From NCBI GenBank assembly GCA_023389295.1, contig JAEWEO010000032.1, positions 1 through 26,479 of the forward strand: 26,479 nt of DNA, given 5' to 3'. The notes beneath the pieces were generated by a model that worked only from the letters and a program-made list of their open reading frames with translations, was not told the DNA's origin and did no database searches. The DNA is from Bacillota bacterium (GTDB taxonomy: Bacteria > Bacillota > Clostridia > Lachnospirales > Lachnospiraceae). Both the position numbers and the translations under genes were made by a program. Below, one piece after another: positions 7,507 to 16,078 of the stretch (its first letter is position 1; every line of letters starts with the position of its first letter).

Positions 7507-8268
7507 TTAGTAACCATAGATATCATAAATTTCCTGTGTGTATACGTTAGGTTCCTTATAAACAATAAGAGGAGCTTCCATTTTAACCATGGATTTTGCA
7601 CCTTTGATGCATTCAATCAAAACCATATTGGGCTCTTTGTGGATATAAGGATGTACTAATTTTATTTTCTTAGGTTCTAATTTATAAGAAGTTAACGTAT
7701 TGATAATTTCTACTAAGCGAAAAGGTCTATGCACCAGATAAAACCTTCCGTTTGGTTTTAATACTTTTGAGGTCTCACGAATTACATCCTCCAAAGAGCA
7801 CAATATTTCATGGCGTGCAATTGCTTTTGCCTCTCCCGGATTGACAAGTCCATGATTATGGTTCATGTACGGGGGATTACTTGTAACAACATCAAAGGAA
7901 GCCAACCCAAAAATAGCAGAGGCCTCCTTGATATCACCAATTACAATATCAATTTTATCTTCTTGTTTATTCATGGCTACGCTTCTTTGTGCCATATCAG
8001 CACTTTCTTCCTGAATTTCTAGTCCAATAAAGTGCTTTCCCTTCGTTTTAGCTTCCAGTAGAATGGGTATGATTCCGGTTCCGGTTCCCAAATCTAATAC
8101 CTTTTCTCCGGGTAATACTTTTGCAAAACCAGATAGAAGTACGGCATCCATTCCAAAACAAAATTTATTTGTGTTTTGTATAATTTTATAATTATTTCTA
8201 TGAAGATCATCGACCCGCTCCTCGGGCTTTAGATGCTCCTCTTGTGTTTTTTGATTATTCATCATCAA
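7507..8268 (-). CDS. trmN6: tRNA1(Val) adenine-N6-methyltransferase family protein (YabB/TrmN6)
   Basis: A 253-residue class I SAM-dependent methyltransferase. The SAM loop is VLDLGTGTGIIPILLEAKT (57-75), the acidic residue after strand 2 is in GLEIQ (82-86), and NPPY (131-134) is the catalytic motif of N6-adenine methyltransferases. The pattern RNNYKIIQNTNKFCFGMDAV at the N-terminus is typical of the YabB/YfiC group. E. coli TrmN6 methylates A37 of tRNA1(Val); the Firmicute homologue is assigned by family. The start is uncertain: TTG 8268 is best spaced from an AAGGAAGGG ribosome site, while ATG 8265 and 8262 follow at once. It overlaps the end of ricT by about 14 bases, indicating translational coupling. 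Confidence 0.88.
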   Translation of the reverse strand: MMMNNQKTQEEHLKPEERVDDLHRNNYKIIQNTNKFCFGMDAVLLSGFAKVLPGEKVLDLGTGTGIIPILLEAKTKGKHFIGLEIQEESADMAQRSVAMNKQEDKIDIVIGDIKEASAIFGLASFDVVTSNPPYMNHNHGLVNPGEAKAIARHEILCSLEDVIRETSKVLKPNGRFYLVHRPFRLVEIINTLTSYKLEPKKIKLVHPYIHKEPNMVLIECIKGAKSMVKMEAPLIVYKEPNVYTQEIYDIYGY

Positions 8269-9169
8269 GTAAGGATTTCCCTTCCTTTTTCTCTAAGAGC
8301 TCTAACACTCTTAATTCTTCATCCTCAATGGCAGTCAGCCTTTCCTTGCGCTTCTTCTGCTTAAAGCGTAAGTCCTCAACCTTGTATTCCCGAACTTCTT
8401 TCTCGTCATTTTCTAAGGTTACAATTACTTTCACCAGCTGTTTGAGTACGCTGACACTTTGAACCTCTCCTCTTAAATTATCTTTCGTGGTTACAAAATC
8501 TCCAACACTAGGAAGCTTGCTGTTTAATTCCTCATAAGCTTCTTCCTCATTCTTCAAGCAGCACATGAGTCTTCCACAGACCCCTGAGATTTTAGTGGGA
8601 TTTAGAGAAAGATTTTGTTCCTTAGCCATTTTGATGGATACAGGTGCAAACTCGGATAAATGTGTATGGCAACACAAAGGTCTTCCACAGATACCAATTC
8701 CACCGACAATTTTAGTCTCATCTCGTACACCAATCTGACGTAGCTCAATACGTGTTTTAAATACACTTGCCAAGTCCTTAACCAATTCACGGAAATCGAT
8801 TCTTCCGTCTGCCGTAAAGTAGAATAATACCTTATTATTATCAAAGGTATATTCACAATCGATAAGCTTCATCTCAAGTCCATGCTTACGAATTTTTTCT
8901 AAGCAGATAAGAAATGCCTCTTTTTCCTTCTCTTTATTTTTTTTCTCCAAGGCATTATCTTCTTCCGTTGCCTGGCGAATAACTGGTTTTAGGGGTTGAA
9001 TAATCTTTTCATCCTCTACATCACGAGGACCTAATACCACCAAACCGTATTCAATTCCTCTGGCCGTCTCAACGATTACATTATCGCCTTGCTTTATATC
9101 GTAACCTGCAGGATCAAAGAAATAAACTTTTCCTGCTTTACGAAATCTGACTCCGATTACATTAACCAT
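8255..9169 (-). CDS. ricT: RicT (YaaT), PSP1-domain subunit of the Ric / Y-complex
   Basis: A 304-residue PSP1-domain protein. The core is residues 85-205, with two cysteine clusters, CGRPLCC (161-167) and CGRLMCC (198-204). In B. subtilis RicT forms the RicA-RicF-RicT complex, which carries Fe-S clusters and directs RNase Y processing; it also affects Spo0A phosphorylation, competence and biofilm formation. The N-terminal part (VIGVRFRKAGKVYFFDPAGY) and the lysine/glutamate-rich C-terminus are as in relatives. AAGGAG lies 7 bases before the ATG, inside the end of holB (8-base overlap). RicA and RicF are not encoded in this window. Confidence 0.95.
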   Translation of the reverse strand: MVNVIGVRFRKAGKVYFFDPAGYDIKQGDNVIVETARGIEYGLVVLGPRDVEDEKIIQPLKPVIRQATEEDNALEKKNKEKEKEAFLICLEKIRKHGLEMKLIDCEYTFDNNKVLFYFTADGRIDFRELVKDLASVFKTRIELRQIGVRDETKIVGGIGICGRPLCCHTHLSEFAPVSIKMAKEQNLSLNPTKISGVCGRLMCCLKNEEEAYEELNSKLPSVGDFVTTKDNLRGEVQSVSVLKQLVKVIVTLENDEKEVREYKVEDLRFKQKKRKERLTAIEDEELRVLELLEKKEGKSLLDDE

Positions 9170-10157
9170 TACAGTTCTCCTTTATTGTAAGTAACATAAG
9201 CTCAATTGCTATATCGAAGTTTACATTTGCTTTCAACCTGATTTTCGCCTTCTCCATTGCGCTTATTATTTTATCAATTCCTTCATAACTTCTTAATTTA
9301 GCCTGATTTTTAATATAGGTTAATTCCTCTTTATAAAGTAACAGGTCTGGATCCATGGTTGCCTTAAACATCAGAACATCTCTATACCATAAAATCATTA
9401 AATCTATATAATCCTCAATATTATTCTTGGTTGCATTAAGAGTTTTTAAACCGGAAATCACCTCATGTAACTCCATCTCATCAATATATTTTAAAATATG
9501 GAGTACATTGCTCTTTAATTGTTCAAATTCTTCCGAGGATGCATATTTGATTGCCTTTCCTACATTTCCACCGGAAAATGCTGCAGCAACCTCTGCTATA
9601 TAATCCGGCACCTGATGTTTTTCCATCAAAAACTCTTTAATTTCCAACTTGTCCACGGGTTTTAAATTCAATATAACACATCTAGATAAAATGGTTGGAA
9701 GTAAAATACTAATGTTCCTAACAAGTAATAAAACAATTGCATATTCCGGAGGTTCTTCGATGGTCTTTAACAGCGCATTCTGTGCCTGTTCGGTCAATTT
9801 ATCCGCATCATCAATAATATATATTTTATACGGACTATTATAAGGCTTTACTTGAATATCCGCATTTAATTGTATTCTTATGTCTTCTACACCTATACTG
9901 GCCTTTTCATGGGTAACCCATATAATATCTGGATGGTTACCGGTATCTATTTGCAAACAGGACTTACATTTGTTACAGGATAAGATACCTTGCTCTTCAC
10001 ATTGCAGTATTTTTGCAAAGGTACCGGCTAACAGTTTTTTTCCCATTCCCTCTTCGCCGTGTAAGATATATGCATGGGATATTTTCCCGGATGTAATTGC
10101 ATTCTGCATGTGCAAAATAATACTTTCGTGTCCGATTATGTCTTTCAATCCTTGCAT
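9162..10157 (-). CDS. holB: DNA polymerase III delta' subunit
   Basis: A 331-residue AAA+ clamp-loader subunit. It starts GLKDIIGHESIILHMQNAI, with the P-loop GEEGMGKK at 34-41. A zinc-binding module follows with cysteines at 53, 61, 64 and 67. The Walker B region is YIIDDADKLTEQAQNALLKT, then IEEPP, and the SRC motif is in PTILSRCVIL. Delta' works with DnaX and HolA to load the beta clamp on DNA. The P-loop here has lysine-lysine at its end, where the usual form is GKT/S; delta' subunits are often poor ATPases, so this is not alarming. GGAGG precedes the ATG. It lies between yaaR and ricT, exactly as in B. subtilis. Confidence 0.95.
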   Translation of the reverse strand: MQGLKDIIGHESIILHMQNAITSGKISHAYILHGEEGMGKKLLAGTFAKILQCEEQGILSCNKCKSCLQIDTGNHPDIIWVTHEKASIGVEDIRIQLNADIQVKPYNSPYKIYIIDDADKLTEQAQNALLKTIEEPPEYAIVLLLVRNISILLPTILSRCVILNLKPVDKLEIKEFLMEKHQVPDYIAEVAAAFSGGNVGKAIKYASSEEFEQLKSNVLHILKYIDEMELHEVISGLKTLNATKNNIEDYIDLMILWYRDVLMFKATMDPDLLLYKEELTYIKNQAKLRSYEGIDKIISAMEKAKIRLKANVNFDIAIELMLLTIKENCNG

Positions 10158-10252
10158 TATATCCTCCGTTCCAGGTCTTAAGCGCTAATTTTTATTATAT
10201 TAGATTACGCCTACCTATGTGCGAATGTATGAATTAGCTATTCTACTGTTTA

Positions 10253-10693
10253 TTAAGAAAAGATATCTAATAGTAATCCTCTGATTTCATCTATTCGATT
10301 AAGAATGACAAGATGGTCCTTCTCATCCTTGATTAATTCTGCTGCCAATTCATCCAGATTCTTGTCGACCAGCTTTATCATGGTATATACTCTATGTCTT
10401 CCTTTTCGGTCAAGAAAATTCTCTCTGGAGAATTTATGAGAACGATTTACGATTTCATTCATAAATTCCTTAATCAGTTCACGATAATGTCTCATATCCC
10501 TGACGTCCATATGTTTAGCTATCTTTTTACCTTGAGATGATATCTCTTGAAGCATCAGATTAAGTCTAGCCTGTAACTCCTGCTCCTCAATATGGGATAT
10601 GAGAGTAAACTTAAAAGTACCATCTGCTTCCGGTACGGGTGCTTTTTGCTCTACCTGATTGATTGCCTGCATTTGGTTGACTTTTATATCCAT
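10253..10693 (-). CDS. yaaR: YaaR family protein (DUF327)
   Basis: A 146-residue, helix-rich soluble protein, the same length as B. subtilis YaaR and in the same place, just before holB. Recognisable stretches are ELQARLNLMLQEISSQGKKI, MRHYRELIKEFMNEIVNRSH and RKGRHRVYTMIKLVDKNLDE, characteristic of DUF327. The molecular function is not established. There is no signal peptide or membrane span. An ATGGAGG ribosome site lies directly before the start. A promoter with an extended -10 sits about 100 bases upstream, so yaaR probably heads a transcript through holB, ricT, trmN6, rsmI and the TPR gene. Confidence 0.92.
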   Translation of the reverse strand: MDIKVNQMQAINQVEQKAPVPEADGTFKFTLISHIEEQELQARLNLMLQEISSQGKKIAKHMDVRDMRHYRELIKEFMNEIVNRSHKFSRENFLDRKGRHRVYTMIKLVDKNLDELAAELIKDEKDHLVILNRIDEIRGLLLDIFS

Positions 10694-10796
10694 AGGACCT
10701 CCATAAATCTTGCTTCACATAGGTGAATGTAACTCCCTGAAAGCTGTTCGCTTTCGTGAGATGATGATGAATACCAAACTTTGCTTATTTACGAAC

Positions 10797-10805
10797 ATTA
10801 TAACA
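10797..10805 (-). promoter_or_regulatory. Extended -10 promoter for the yaaR-holB operon
   Basis: TGTTATAAT on the minus strand is a full extended -10 (TG-N-TATAAT). No good -35 is seen at 16-18 bases, which extended -10 promoters can tolerate. It lies immediately after the stop of the guanylate-kinase-like gene and gives a leader of about 95 bases before yaaR. That leader contains two small hairpins of unknown role (5-6 bp stems near 10718-10732 and 10740-10757). Confidence 0.5.
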
Positions 10806-10808
10806 CAT

Positions 10809-11408
10809 TTATTTCTGTTTTACAGTATAATTTTTTATGTCCTGTTCGATCTCCTGTAGGCACTGATGAATGTCTATATTGGAGTAGCGTTTTTCGACTC
10901 CGCATTTTTGAAGGTTTTCTTCTGAGAAGTCTTCCTCGTCTGCTAAGTATCGTCGACACATTTCAGCATACTTTGGCTGATCTTGCTTTTGCTCTCTTTT
11001 TAAAGCTCTTAAAAGTCTTGCTCCGTCCTCTACTTCAATGTAAATCGGTATTACTTTATCCTTTCCAAAGTATTCTCTAATTTGAACATAGGTCTCAAGG
11101 GTACCTATCATTAGATAATCTGCTTTTTCTAGGTCAATCTGTCCGTCATTTACGGTGAAATAATGCCAGGTTCCATGCACCGTCTCATAGGAACGGTGTT
11201 CAATGATTTTATTTTGGCGCTTCAATTCCAATAACGTTGCTTCCTCTACGAAATGATACTCCACCCCATTTACCTCAGAATGTCTTTTGGGTCTGGTGGT
11301 ATACATGACCGCTGTTTTTAGCTCTAACTCCTCTCGCTCTAATAATTTCTTATATATGGTATCCTTACCTGTTGCACTTTTTCCCATGACAATAAAAATC
11401 CTAGCCAT
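10809..11408 (-). CDS. Guanylate-kinase-like protein
   Basis: A 199-residue P-loop kinase of the guanylate kinase family. The P-loop is GKSATGKD (9-16), and the GMP-binding signature is VMYTTRPKRHSEVNGVEYHF, close to the family TTRxPRxGE-xxGxxYxF. True Gmk proteins usually read GPSGAGKG/S-T in the P-loop, and the GMP site has PRxGE where this protein has KRHSE. So substrate use may differ, and it is likely a paralogue beside a separate housekeeping gmk. It could still phosphorylate GMP. It follows the decarboxylase gene by 45 bases and precedes yaaR, the position that tmk occupies in B. subtilis; it is not tmk. A nucleotide-related role is likely, the exact substrate is open. Confidence 0.8.
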   Translation of the reverse strand: MARIFIVMGKSATGKDTIYKKLLEREELELKTAVMYTTRPKRHSEVNGVEYHFVEEATLLELKRQNKIIEHRSYETVHGTWHYFTVNDGQIDLEKADYLMIGTLETYVQIREYFGKDKVIPIYIEVEDGARLLRALKREQKQDQPKYAEMCRRYLADEEDFSEENLQKCGVEKRYSNIDIHQCLQEIEQDIKNYTVKQK

Positions 11409-11453
11409 TTTCTAGATTCCTTTCCATTACGAACTACTAATCTTTAGAACTCT

Positions 11454-12881
11454 CTATTTCTCTATTACTTCAATTTCATCCATTAAATCGCCCGATAAGC
11501 CGGTAACTGTGATTCCTTCTTTCTTTACTATCTCCAAATAATTAAGAAGCTCTTTGCCGATTTTTTCTCCCGGAACCAGAAGCGGTGACCCCGGAGGAAA
11601 TAGACTGATAAATACCGCAGAAATTTTTCCTTCACTTTCTGACAGCTTTATCCTATGGGATTTTTGCTCTGCTGCATCCTGTAGATTTAGAAGCTGTTCC
11701 GGCTTTATTATCTGCATTTCTTCATAAAGGAATCTATTATGATGCTCCTCAAATTCCTGATCGATTTCTAAAAGAGCATCGGACAAACGGTTAAACCCTA
11801 CTTTTGTATCACAAATACTGGTCATTCCCAGGACATAATTTAAAGATGCCATTTCCATTTCGATATGATACTTCCTACGAAGTATTTGTTGTAGCTGCTG
11901 GCCACTTAATCCGGGATCTTTACTAACTATTGTAATTTTAGAGGGGTCAATATCATATACTCCATCCCTTCCAATCCACTGGCTATCCACTACTTTTAAA
12001 GCTTTTAATCCCTTTATCGAGTGATAGAATTGCTGTAGCTTTTCATCATATGCCTCAAAGAGTTCTTCTGCCTGCTTCTCCAGCATGCTGATGCAACGGT
12101 CCACACCAGCTAATAATAGATAAGAGGGGCTACTACTTTGATAAATTGCTAGGAAACACTTGATTCTATCCTTCAGCTCTTCGTTATTGCAATGTAATAC
12201 CGCTGTTTGTGTAAAGGACGGCAAGGTTTTATGAAGGCTTTGTATTACAATATCTGCCCCTAAACGAACCGCACTTTTCGGAAAATTCTGATGAAAACCA
12301 AAATGAGCGCCATGTGCTTCATCAACGATCAGAATTTTATTGTGACGATGCACCACCTTAGAGATACCTTGTATATCGGATACGATTCCTTCGTAGGTTG
12401 GAGAGGTTATAACAACTGCTTTAATATTCTGATTTTTCTTTAATATCCCATCAATTGTGTTTGGTGTGATTCCTCCATAGAAAGGTAAGCGATCCATTAC
12501 TTTGGGATAACAGTAGATTGGTTTTAAACCTCTTAACATTGCTGCATGATATACTGATTTATGAGAGTTCCTTCCAATAAGTATCTCATCTCCAATCTTC
12601 GTTGCAGCTGATATTCCGGCAAGAATCCCTGCTGTACTTCCATTGATTAAAGGAAAGGAAGCACCTGCTCCGTACAAATTCTTAAGACGATCAGATAACT
12701 GTTTTAGTATACCTTCTGCTTGATGTAAATTATCAAATCCATCTATTTCTGTTATATCAATTCTATATGGATCCTCCATTTGTATCATAAACGTATTACG
12801 TTTATGCCCCGGCATATGCATCGGATAATAATTATCATCAGCATAGGATATCAATTTATCATAGAGTCTGTCCAAGGTCAT
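11454..12881 (-). CDS. Orn/Lys/Arg decarboxylase family protein (YaaO/SpeA-like)
   Basis: A 475-residue PLP enzyme of fold type I. After a short N-terminus comes YYPMHMPGHKRN, a hallmark of the family. The PLP ring is gripped by the Asp187/His190 motif VDEAHGAHFG, and the Schiff-base lysine is Lys218 in QSLHKTLPSFTQT. The C-terminal domain has FPPGSPLLVPGE. Relatives decarboxylate arginine or lysine to agmatine or cadaverine, feeding polyamine synthesis; the substrate cannot be told from sequence. The frame is open to a TTG at 12917, but AAAGGAAAGG sits right before ATG 12881, which I prefer. A TATAAT lies at 12960-12965 with a poor -35. In B. subtilis yaaO also opens this cluster. Confidence 0.88.
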   Translation of the reverse strand: MTLDRLYDKLISYADDNYYPMHMPGHKRNTFMIQMEDPYRIDITEIDGFDNLHQAEGILKQLSDRLKNLYGAGASFPLINGSTAGILAGISAATKIGDEILIGRNSHKSVYHAAMLRGLKPIYCYPKVMDRLPFYGGITPNTIDGILKKNQNIKAVVITSPTYEGIVSDIQGISKVVHRHNKILIVDEAHGAHFGFHQNFPKSAVRLGADIVIQSLHKTLPSFTQTAVLHCNNEELKDRIKCFLAIYQSSSPSYLLLAGVDRCISMLEKQAEELFEAYDEKLQQFYHSIKGLKALKVVDSQWIGRDGVYDIDPSKITIVSKDPGLSGQQLQQILRRKYHIEMEMASLNYVLGMTSICDTKVGFNRLSDALLEIDQEFEEHHNRFLYEEMQIIKPEQLLNLQDAAEQKSHRIKLSESEGKISAVFISLFPPGSPLLVPGEKIGKELLNYLEIVKKEGITVTGLSGDLMDEIEVIEK

Positions 12882-12994
12882 CAACCTTTCCTTTATCATT
12901 TTTATTTCAAGTAGCAATATCTAAATATTTTAAAAAATTAACTTTCTTGACTCTTTTACATTATAACTATATAACAACTATTTACGAAAAACAA

Positions 12995-13034
12995 TAAAAA
13001 GAAAGCCATTACCTAAAGAGGGTAAGAGCTTTCC
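12995..13034 (-). terminator. Terminator of the diguanylate cyclase gene
   Basis: On the minus strand an interrupted stem (GAAAGC...TTACC pairing with GGTAA...GCTTTC, with a 2-base internal mismatch) is followed by TTTCTTTTTATT. It lies 27 bases after the stop of the sensor-GGDEF gene and separates it from the decarboxylase unit. Confidence 0.75.
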
Positions 13035-13060
13035 TTATACACTTACTATTGCTTCAAACC

Positions 13061-14974
13061 TCAAAACACTAAATTTGCCTTAATACTCCTTGCGTTTTTT
13101 TCGTATTTTTGCTGATACATTAGTGTATCAGCTTCCATTAAACAGCTTTCTATTGTTGTGTTTTCATCCGGAAGAACTAAGTTATAACCAAAGCTAATAA
13201 AAACATTAAACTCATACTCATTTTTAAAATTAAACTGATTGAGTTCTTCAATAAATCGGTTCACATATTTAACCATTTTTCCTTCGTCATAATCCATTCC
13301 AATGACCATAAACTCATCGCCACCAAGGCGTATGCAGATTTCATCATCTTCTGCTGCATGCAATAATGCATTTGCTACCACCTTAAGTGCAATATCTCCA
13401 CTAGCATGACCAAACTTGTCATTAATGTATTTCAGCTTATCCATATCCGCTGTAAATACCATTAATCTGCTCCGTTGCTCCATGCATTGATTTAAATATT
13501 TCTTGCCCAAGGTATCAAGTACTCTTCGGTTATATAGCTCTGTTAATTCATCACGTATGGACATATCCTCTAATTTATATACCAAGCGTTTCAATTCACC
13601 TTGCATTCGGATATTTTCAAGGGCATTGCTGACATTAATCAGCCATCCTTGAAAGGTTGTCATATAGGTCTGAACCTTGCTAAAACTAATTCCAACATAA
13701 CCAAAGCTATGTTGCTGATGATGCAACGGGGCCAAAAAGTATACCATTGCCCTATCCTCTGCCAGTTCCGTTGGTATAAGCTCTTTTTTATTGCACTTTA
13801 ACTTCGTGAATTTTTGCTTATTCTTAATACCAACCACCATAATCAGTTCTTCTTCACTACTAAACTGTCTTTTTTCGTCGTCTTGACCAAAGATATCCCA
13901 ATCCTGATGCAAACACATGCAAAAATGAGTAAAATTAATATTATCATAGACATAGGTCCACATTTTATCTACTACTTCTTCTAAATTGGTAAGCCCAGTT
14001 AAATCCGTTGACATATAAGCATTCCGTGAAATCTCCGTACGTAAGGCTTCTCTTGCATGAATTTTGCCTCTTCTTCTTTCATTGCTTTCGCGGTAATAAT
14101 GCTTTTTGCAGCCACAGGATTCGCGGTATATGGTTATGGTTTTTAGATAGGTATTTTTTTTCTGCTCTTTGCCCAGAATATGATCGTTAATTTTATTCAC
14201 TGCTTCTATTCCCATTTCAAATACAGGCATTCTCGCTGTTGTAAGCGTCGGCCAGTATTCCGAGGCATCCTCCAGATCATCACAACCGGAGATAGCAATC
14301 TGCTCCGGAACAGAGATACCACGTTCCAAGAGAGCCTTGCATACGGTAAGCGCCATATAATCATTTGCACATACAATAGCCTCAGGAAGTTCCTTCCCCT
14401 CCTCCAACCAGTAATTTACTGCATCTACACCGGTTTCTTTCCAAAAGTCACCGTAGTAAATCCGCTCATTCTCAATGGGTATGCCATGCTTTGACAGAAC
14501 TTTTTTATAGGTAGCTAATCGCTTCTGCGCATCCGGTTTTTCTTTCGGGCCGGATAGGAAATTAATTTTTGTAAACTTGTGCTTTTCAATAAAATGATCA
14601 AGGATTTCATCCAATACGGTATAATCATCCACCAGGACATTATAGTATTCGGGTATTTCTCTGCGAACACTTACTACCGGACAATTGCTTCGTTGTCTAA
14701 TGTTTCTACGATACTGCTCCTCTAGATTGGGGACTATCATTACGTCCGGCGTAATAATGATTCCATCGAGCCCCTCATAATTAGGTAAATCCGTAATAAA
14801 AAACTCGCCCCTATCGTAAGCGTATTGACCATATCCGCCGAAATTCGTAAAGAAAGCTACATTATAATCTAACTCCTGCGCTCTCGTTATAATCCCTTTA
14901 CTTAGAACGTCTTGAAATTCACCATTGACATGGGATATAAAAACACCAATTGTTTTTTTACTATTTCCAAGCAC
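13061..14974 (-). CDS. Soluble diguanylate cyclase with LacI/GalR-type sugar-binding sensor
   Basis: About 637 residues with three parts. Residues 10-275 are a periplasmic-binding-protein-like domain of the LacI/GalR type (TIGVFISHVNGEFQDVLSKG, LDGIIITPD, PEAIVCANDYMALTVCKALL, IAISGCDDLEDA). There is no helix-turn-helix before it and no signal peptide or membrane span, so it should act in the cytosol. Residues 320-470 look like a GAF-type middle domain. Residues 475-639 are a GGDEF domain: DELTELYNRRVLD, then RLGGDEF near 550, then EADTLMYQQK. The active-site GGDEF is intact, but the RxxD inhibitory site is replaced by acidic residues, so no product feedback is expected. ATG 14980 is also possible; I prefer GTG 14974 because the GGGGG ribosome site would touch that ATG. 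It probably makes cyclic di-GMP in response to a sugar. Confidence 0.88.
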   Translation of the reverse strand: MLGNSKKTIGVFISHVNGEFQDVLSKGIITRAQELDYNVAFFTNFGGYGQYAYDRGEFFITDLPNYEGLDGIIITPDVMIVPNLEEQYRRNIRQRSNCPVVSVRREIPEYYNVLVDDYTVLDEILDHFIEKHKFTKINFLSGPKEKPDAQKRLATYKKVLSKHGIPIENERIYYGDFWKETGVDAVNYWLEEGKELPEAIVCANDYMALTVCKALLERGISVPEQIAISGCDDLEDASEYWPTLTTARMPVFEMGIEAVNKINDHILGKEQKKNTYLKTITIYRESCGCKKHYYRESNERRRGKIHAREALRTEISRNAYMSTDLTGLTNLEEVVDKMWTYVYDNINFTHFCMCLHQDWDIFGQDDEKRQFSSEEELIMVVGIKNKQKFTKLKCNKKELIPTELAEDRAMVYFLAPLHHQQHSFGYVGISFSKVQTYMTTFQGWLINVSNALENIRMQGELKRLVYKLEDMSIRDELTELYNRRVLDTLGKKYLNQCMEQRSRLMVFTADMDKLKYINDKFGHASGDIALKVVANALLHAAEDDEICIRLGGDEFMVIGMDYDEGKMVKYVNRFIEELNQFNFKNEYEFNVFISFGYNLVLPDENTTIESCLMEADTLMYQQKYEKNARSIKANLVF

Positions 14975-15091
14975 GTGCATTCCCCCATTTCTGCGACTAG
15001 CACCCCAAGTTTATATCCAAACATGTCAGCTTCCCAGACATTTTATGGATTATGTATTCAAATAAATTTGTCCCTCAAACCAATTAATACT

Positions 15092-15120
15092 AATATATAC
15101 CATTTTTGTAAGAAATACAA
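15092..15120 (-). promoter_or_regulatory. Possible promoter of the diguanylate cyclase gene
   Basis: On minus, TTGTAT (15115-15120), a 17-base spacer and TATATT (15092-15097) lie about 115 bases before the start. The -10 is good, the -35 only fair. No cyclic-di-GMP riboswitch was seen in the leader. The 302-base gap here otherwise holds only the hairpin ending the ABC operon. Confidence 0.35.
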
Positions 15121-15197
15121 TATTTTCCTCACTTCAATGAACTACTTATTCCTACAATTTTTAACAATATTTTTTAAGTTTCATTCTCACAAATTGC

Positions 15198-15240
15198 AAA
15201 TAGGGTACTGATTTTTCTATTTAAAATCAGTACCCTATTT
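15198..15240 (-). terminator. 18-bp perfect hairpin ending the ABC transporter operon
   Basis: AAATAGGGTACTGATTTT (15198-15215) pairs perfectly with 15223-15240 around a 7-base loop, 42 bases after the ATPase stop. The T-rich tail on either strand is short, so termination in both directions is possible but moderate. It may also act as a 3' mRNA-protecting structure. Confidence 0.72.
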
Positions 15241-15282
15241 GTTACTATTTCACCTATTCTATCCCACTAAATATACACTATT

Positions 15283-16077
15283 TTATGCTAATATCATACG
15301 ATCATTGGCAAATTCCCCACCACTTGCCTTCTCAAATTTATCTAACAAATCACTCACGTGCAATTGTTTCTTTTCCTCTCCGGATACATCATAGATAATT
15401 TTTCCTTCATACATCATGATCAAACGATTACCATATTGAATTGCGTTTTTCATATTATGGGTAACCATGAGAGCCGTAAGTGCATTTTCTTTAATAATCT
15501 GTTCGGAAAGCTCCAATACCTTTTTCGCAGTCTTCGGGTCTAGTGCGGCTGTATGTTCATCCAATAGTAAAAGCTTTGGCTGCTGTAAAGTAGCCATTAA
15601 TAAGGTTAAGGCCTGCCTCTGTCCTCCGGATAAGAGTCCTACCTTCGAGGTTAGTCTTGTTTCCAAACCCAAATCTAACGTTTTAAGCTTTTCAACGTAC
15701 AGCTCCTTTTCTTCCTTACTAATTCTCCATCCCAAGCCTCTTTTTTTGCCCCGACGATAGGCCAACGCAAGATTTTCTTCAATTTCCATATCAGCTGCCG
15801 TTCCCATCATAGGGTCTTGAAACACTCTTCCAAGATATTTTGCCCGGATATGCTCCGGTAATTTTGTGATGTCTTCATTATCTAGTGTAATGGTTCCTTC
15901 ATCAGGAAAATGAACTCCGGCAATCATATTGAGCATTGTGGATTTGCCGGCACCGTTTCCACCAATTACGGTGACAAAATCCCCATCCATTAATTCTAAA
16001 TTAAGTCCCTTTAATACCATTTTCTCATTAACGGTATCCGGATTAAAGGTCTTGTATATATTGGTCATACTTAACAT
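15283..16077 (-). CDS. ABC transporter ATP-binding protein (TrpZ-like)
   Basis: A 264-residue ABC ATPase. Walker A is GGNGAGKST (39-47), the signature is LLSGGQRQALTLLMATLQQP, and Walker B is LLLLDEHTAALDPKT followed by the switch His in ALMVTHNMKNAI. The DEHTAALDP form is typical of ATPases paired with PF04392 binding proteins. GGAGG about 9 bases upstream sits at the end of the permease gene, one base away, so the pair is coupled. It powers import by the permease encoded before it. Substrate: see the binding protein. Confidence 0.93.
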   Translation of the reverse strand: MLSMTNIYKTFNPDTVNEKMVLKGLNLELMDGDFVTVIGGNGAGKSTMLNMIAGVHFPDEGTITLDNEDITKLPEHIRAKYLGRVFQDPMMGTAADMEIEENLALAYRRGKKRGLGWRISKEEKELYVEKLKTLDLGLETRLTSKVGLLSGGQRQALTLLMATLQQPKLLLLDEHTAALDPKTAKKVLELSEQIIKENALTALMVTHNMKNAIQYGNRLIMMYEGKIIYDVSGEEKKQLHVSDLLDKFEKASGGEFANDRMILA

Positions 16078-16078
16078 A

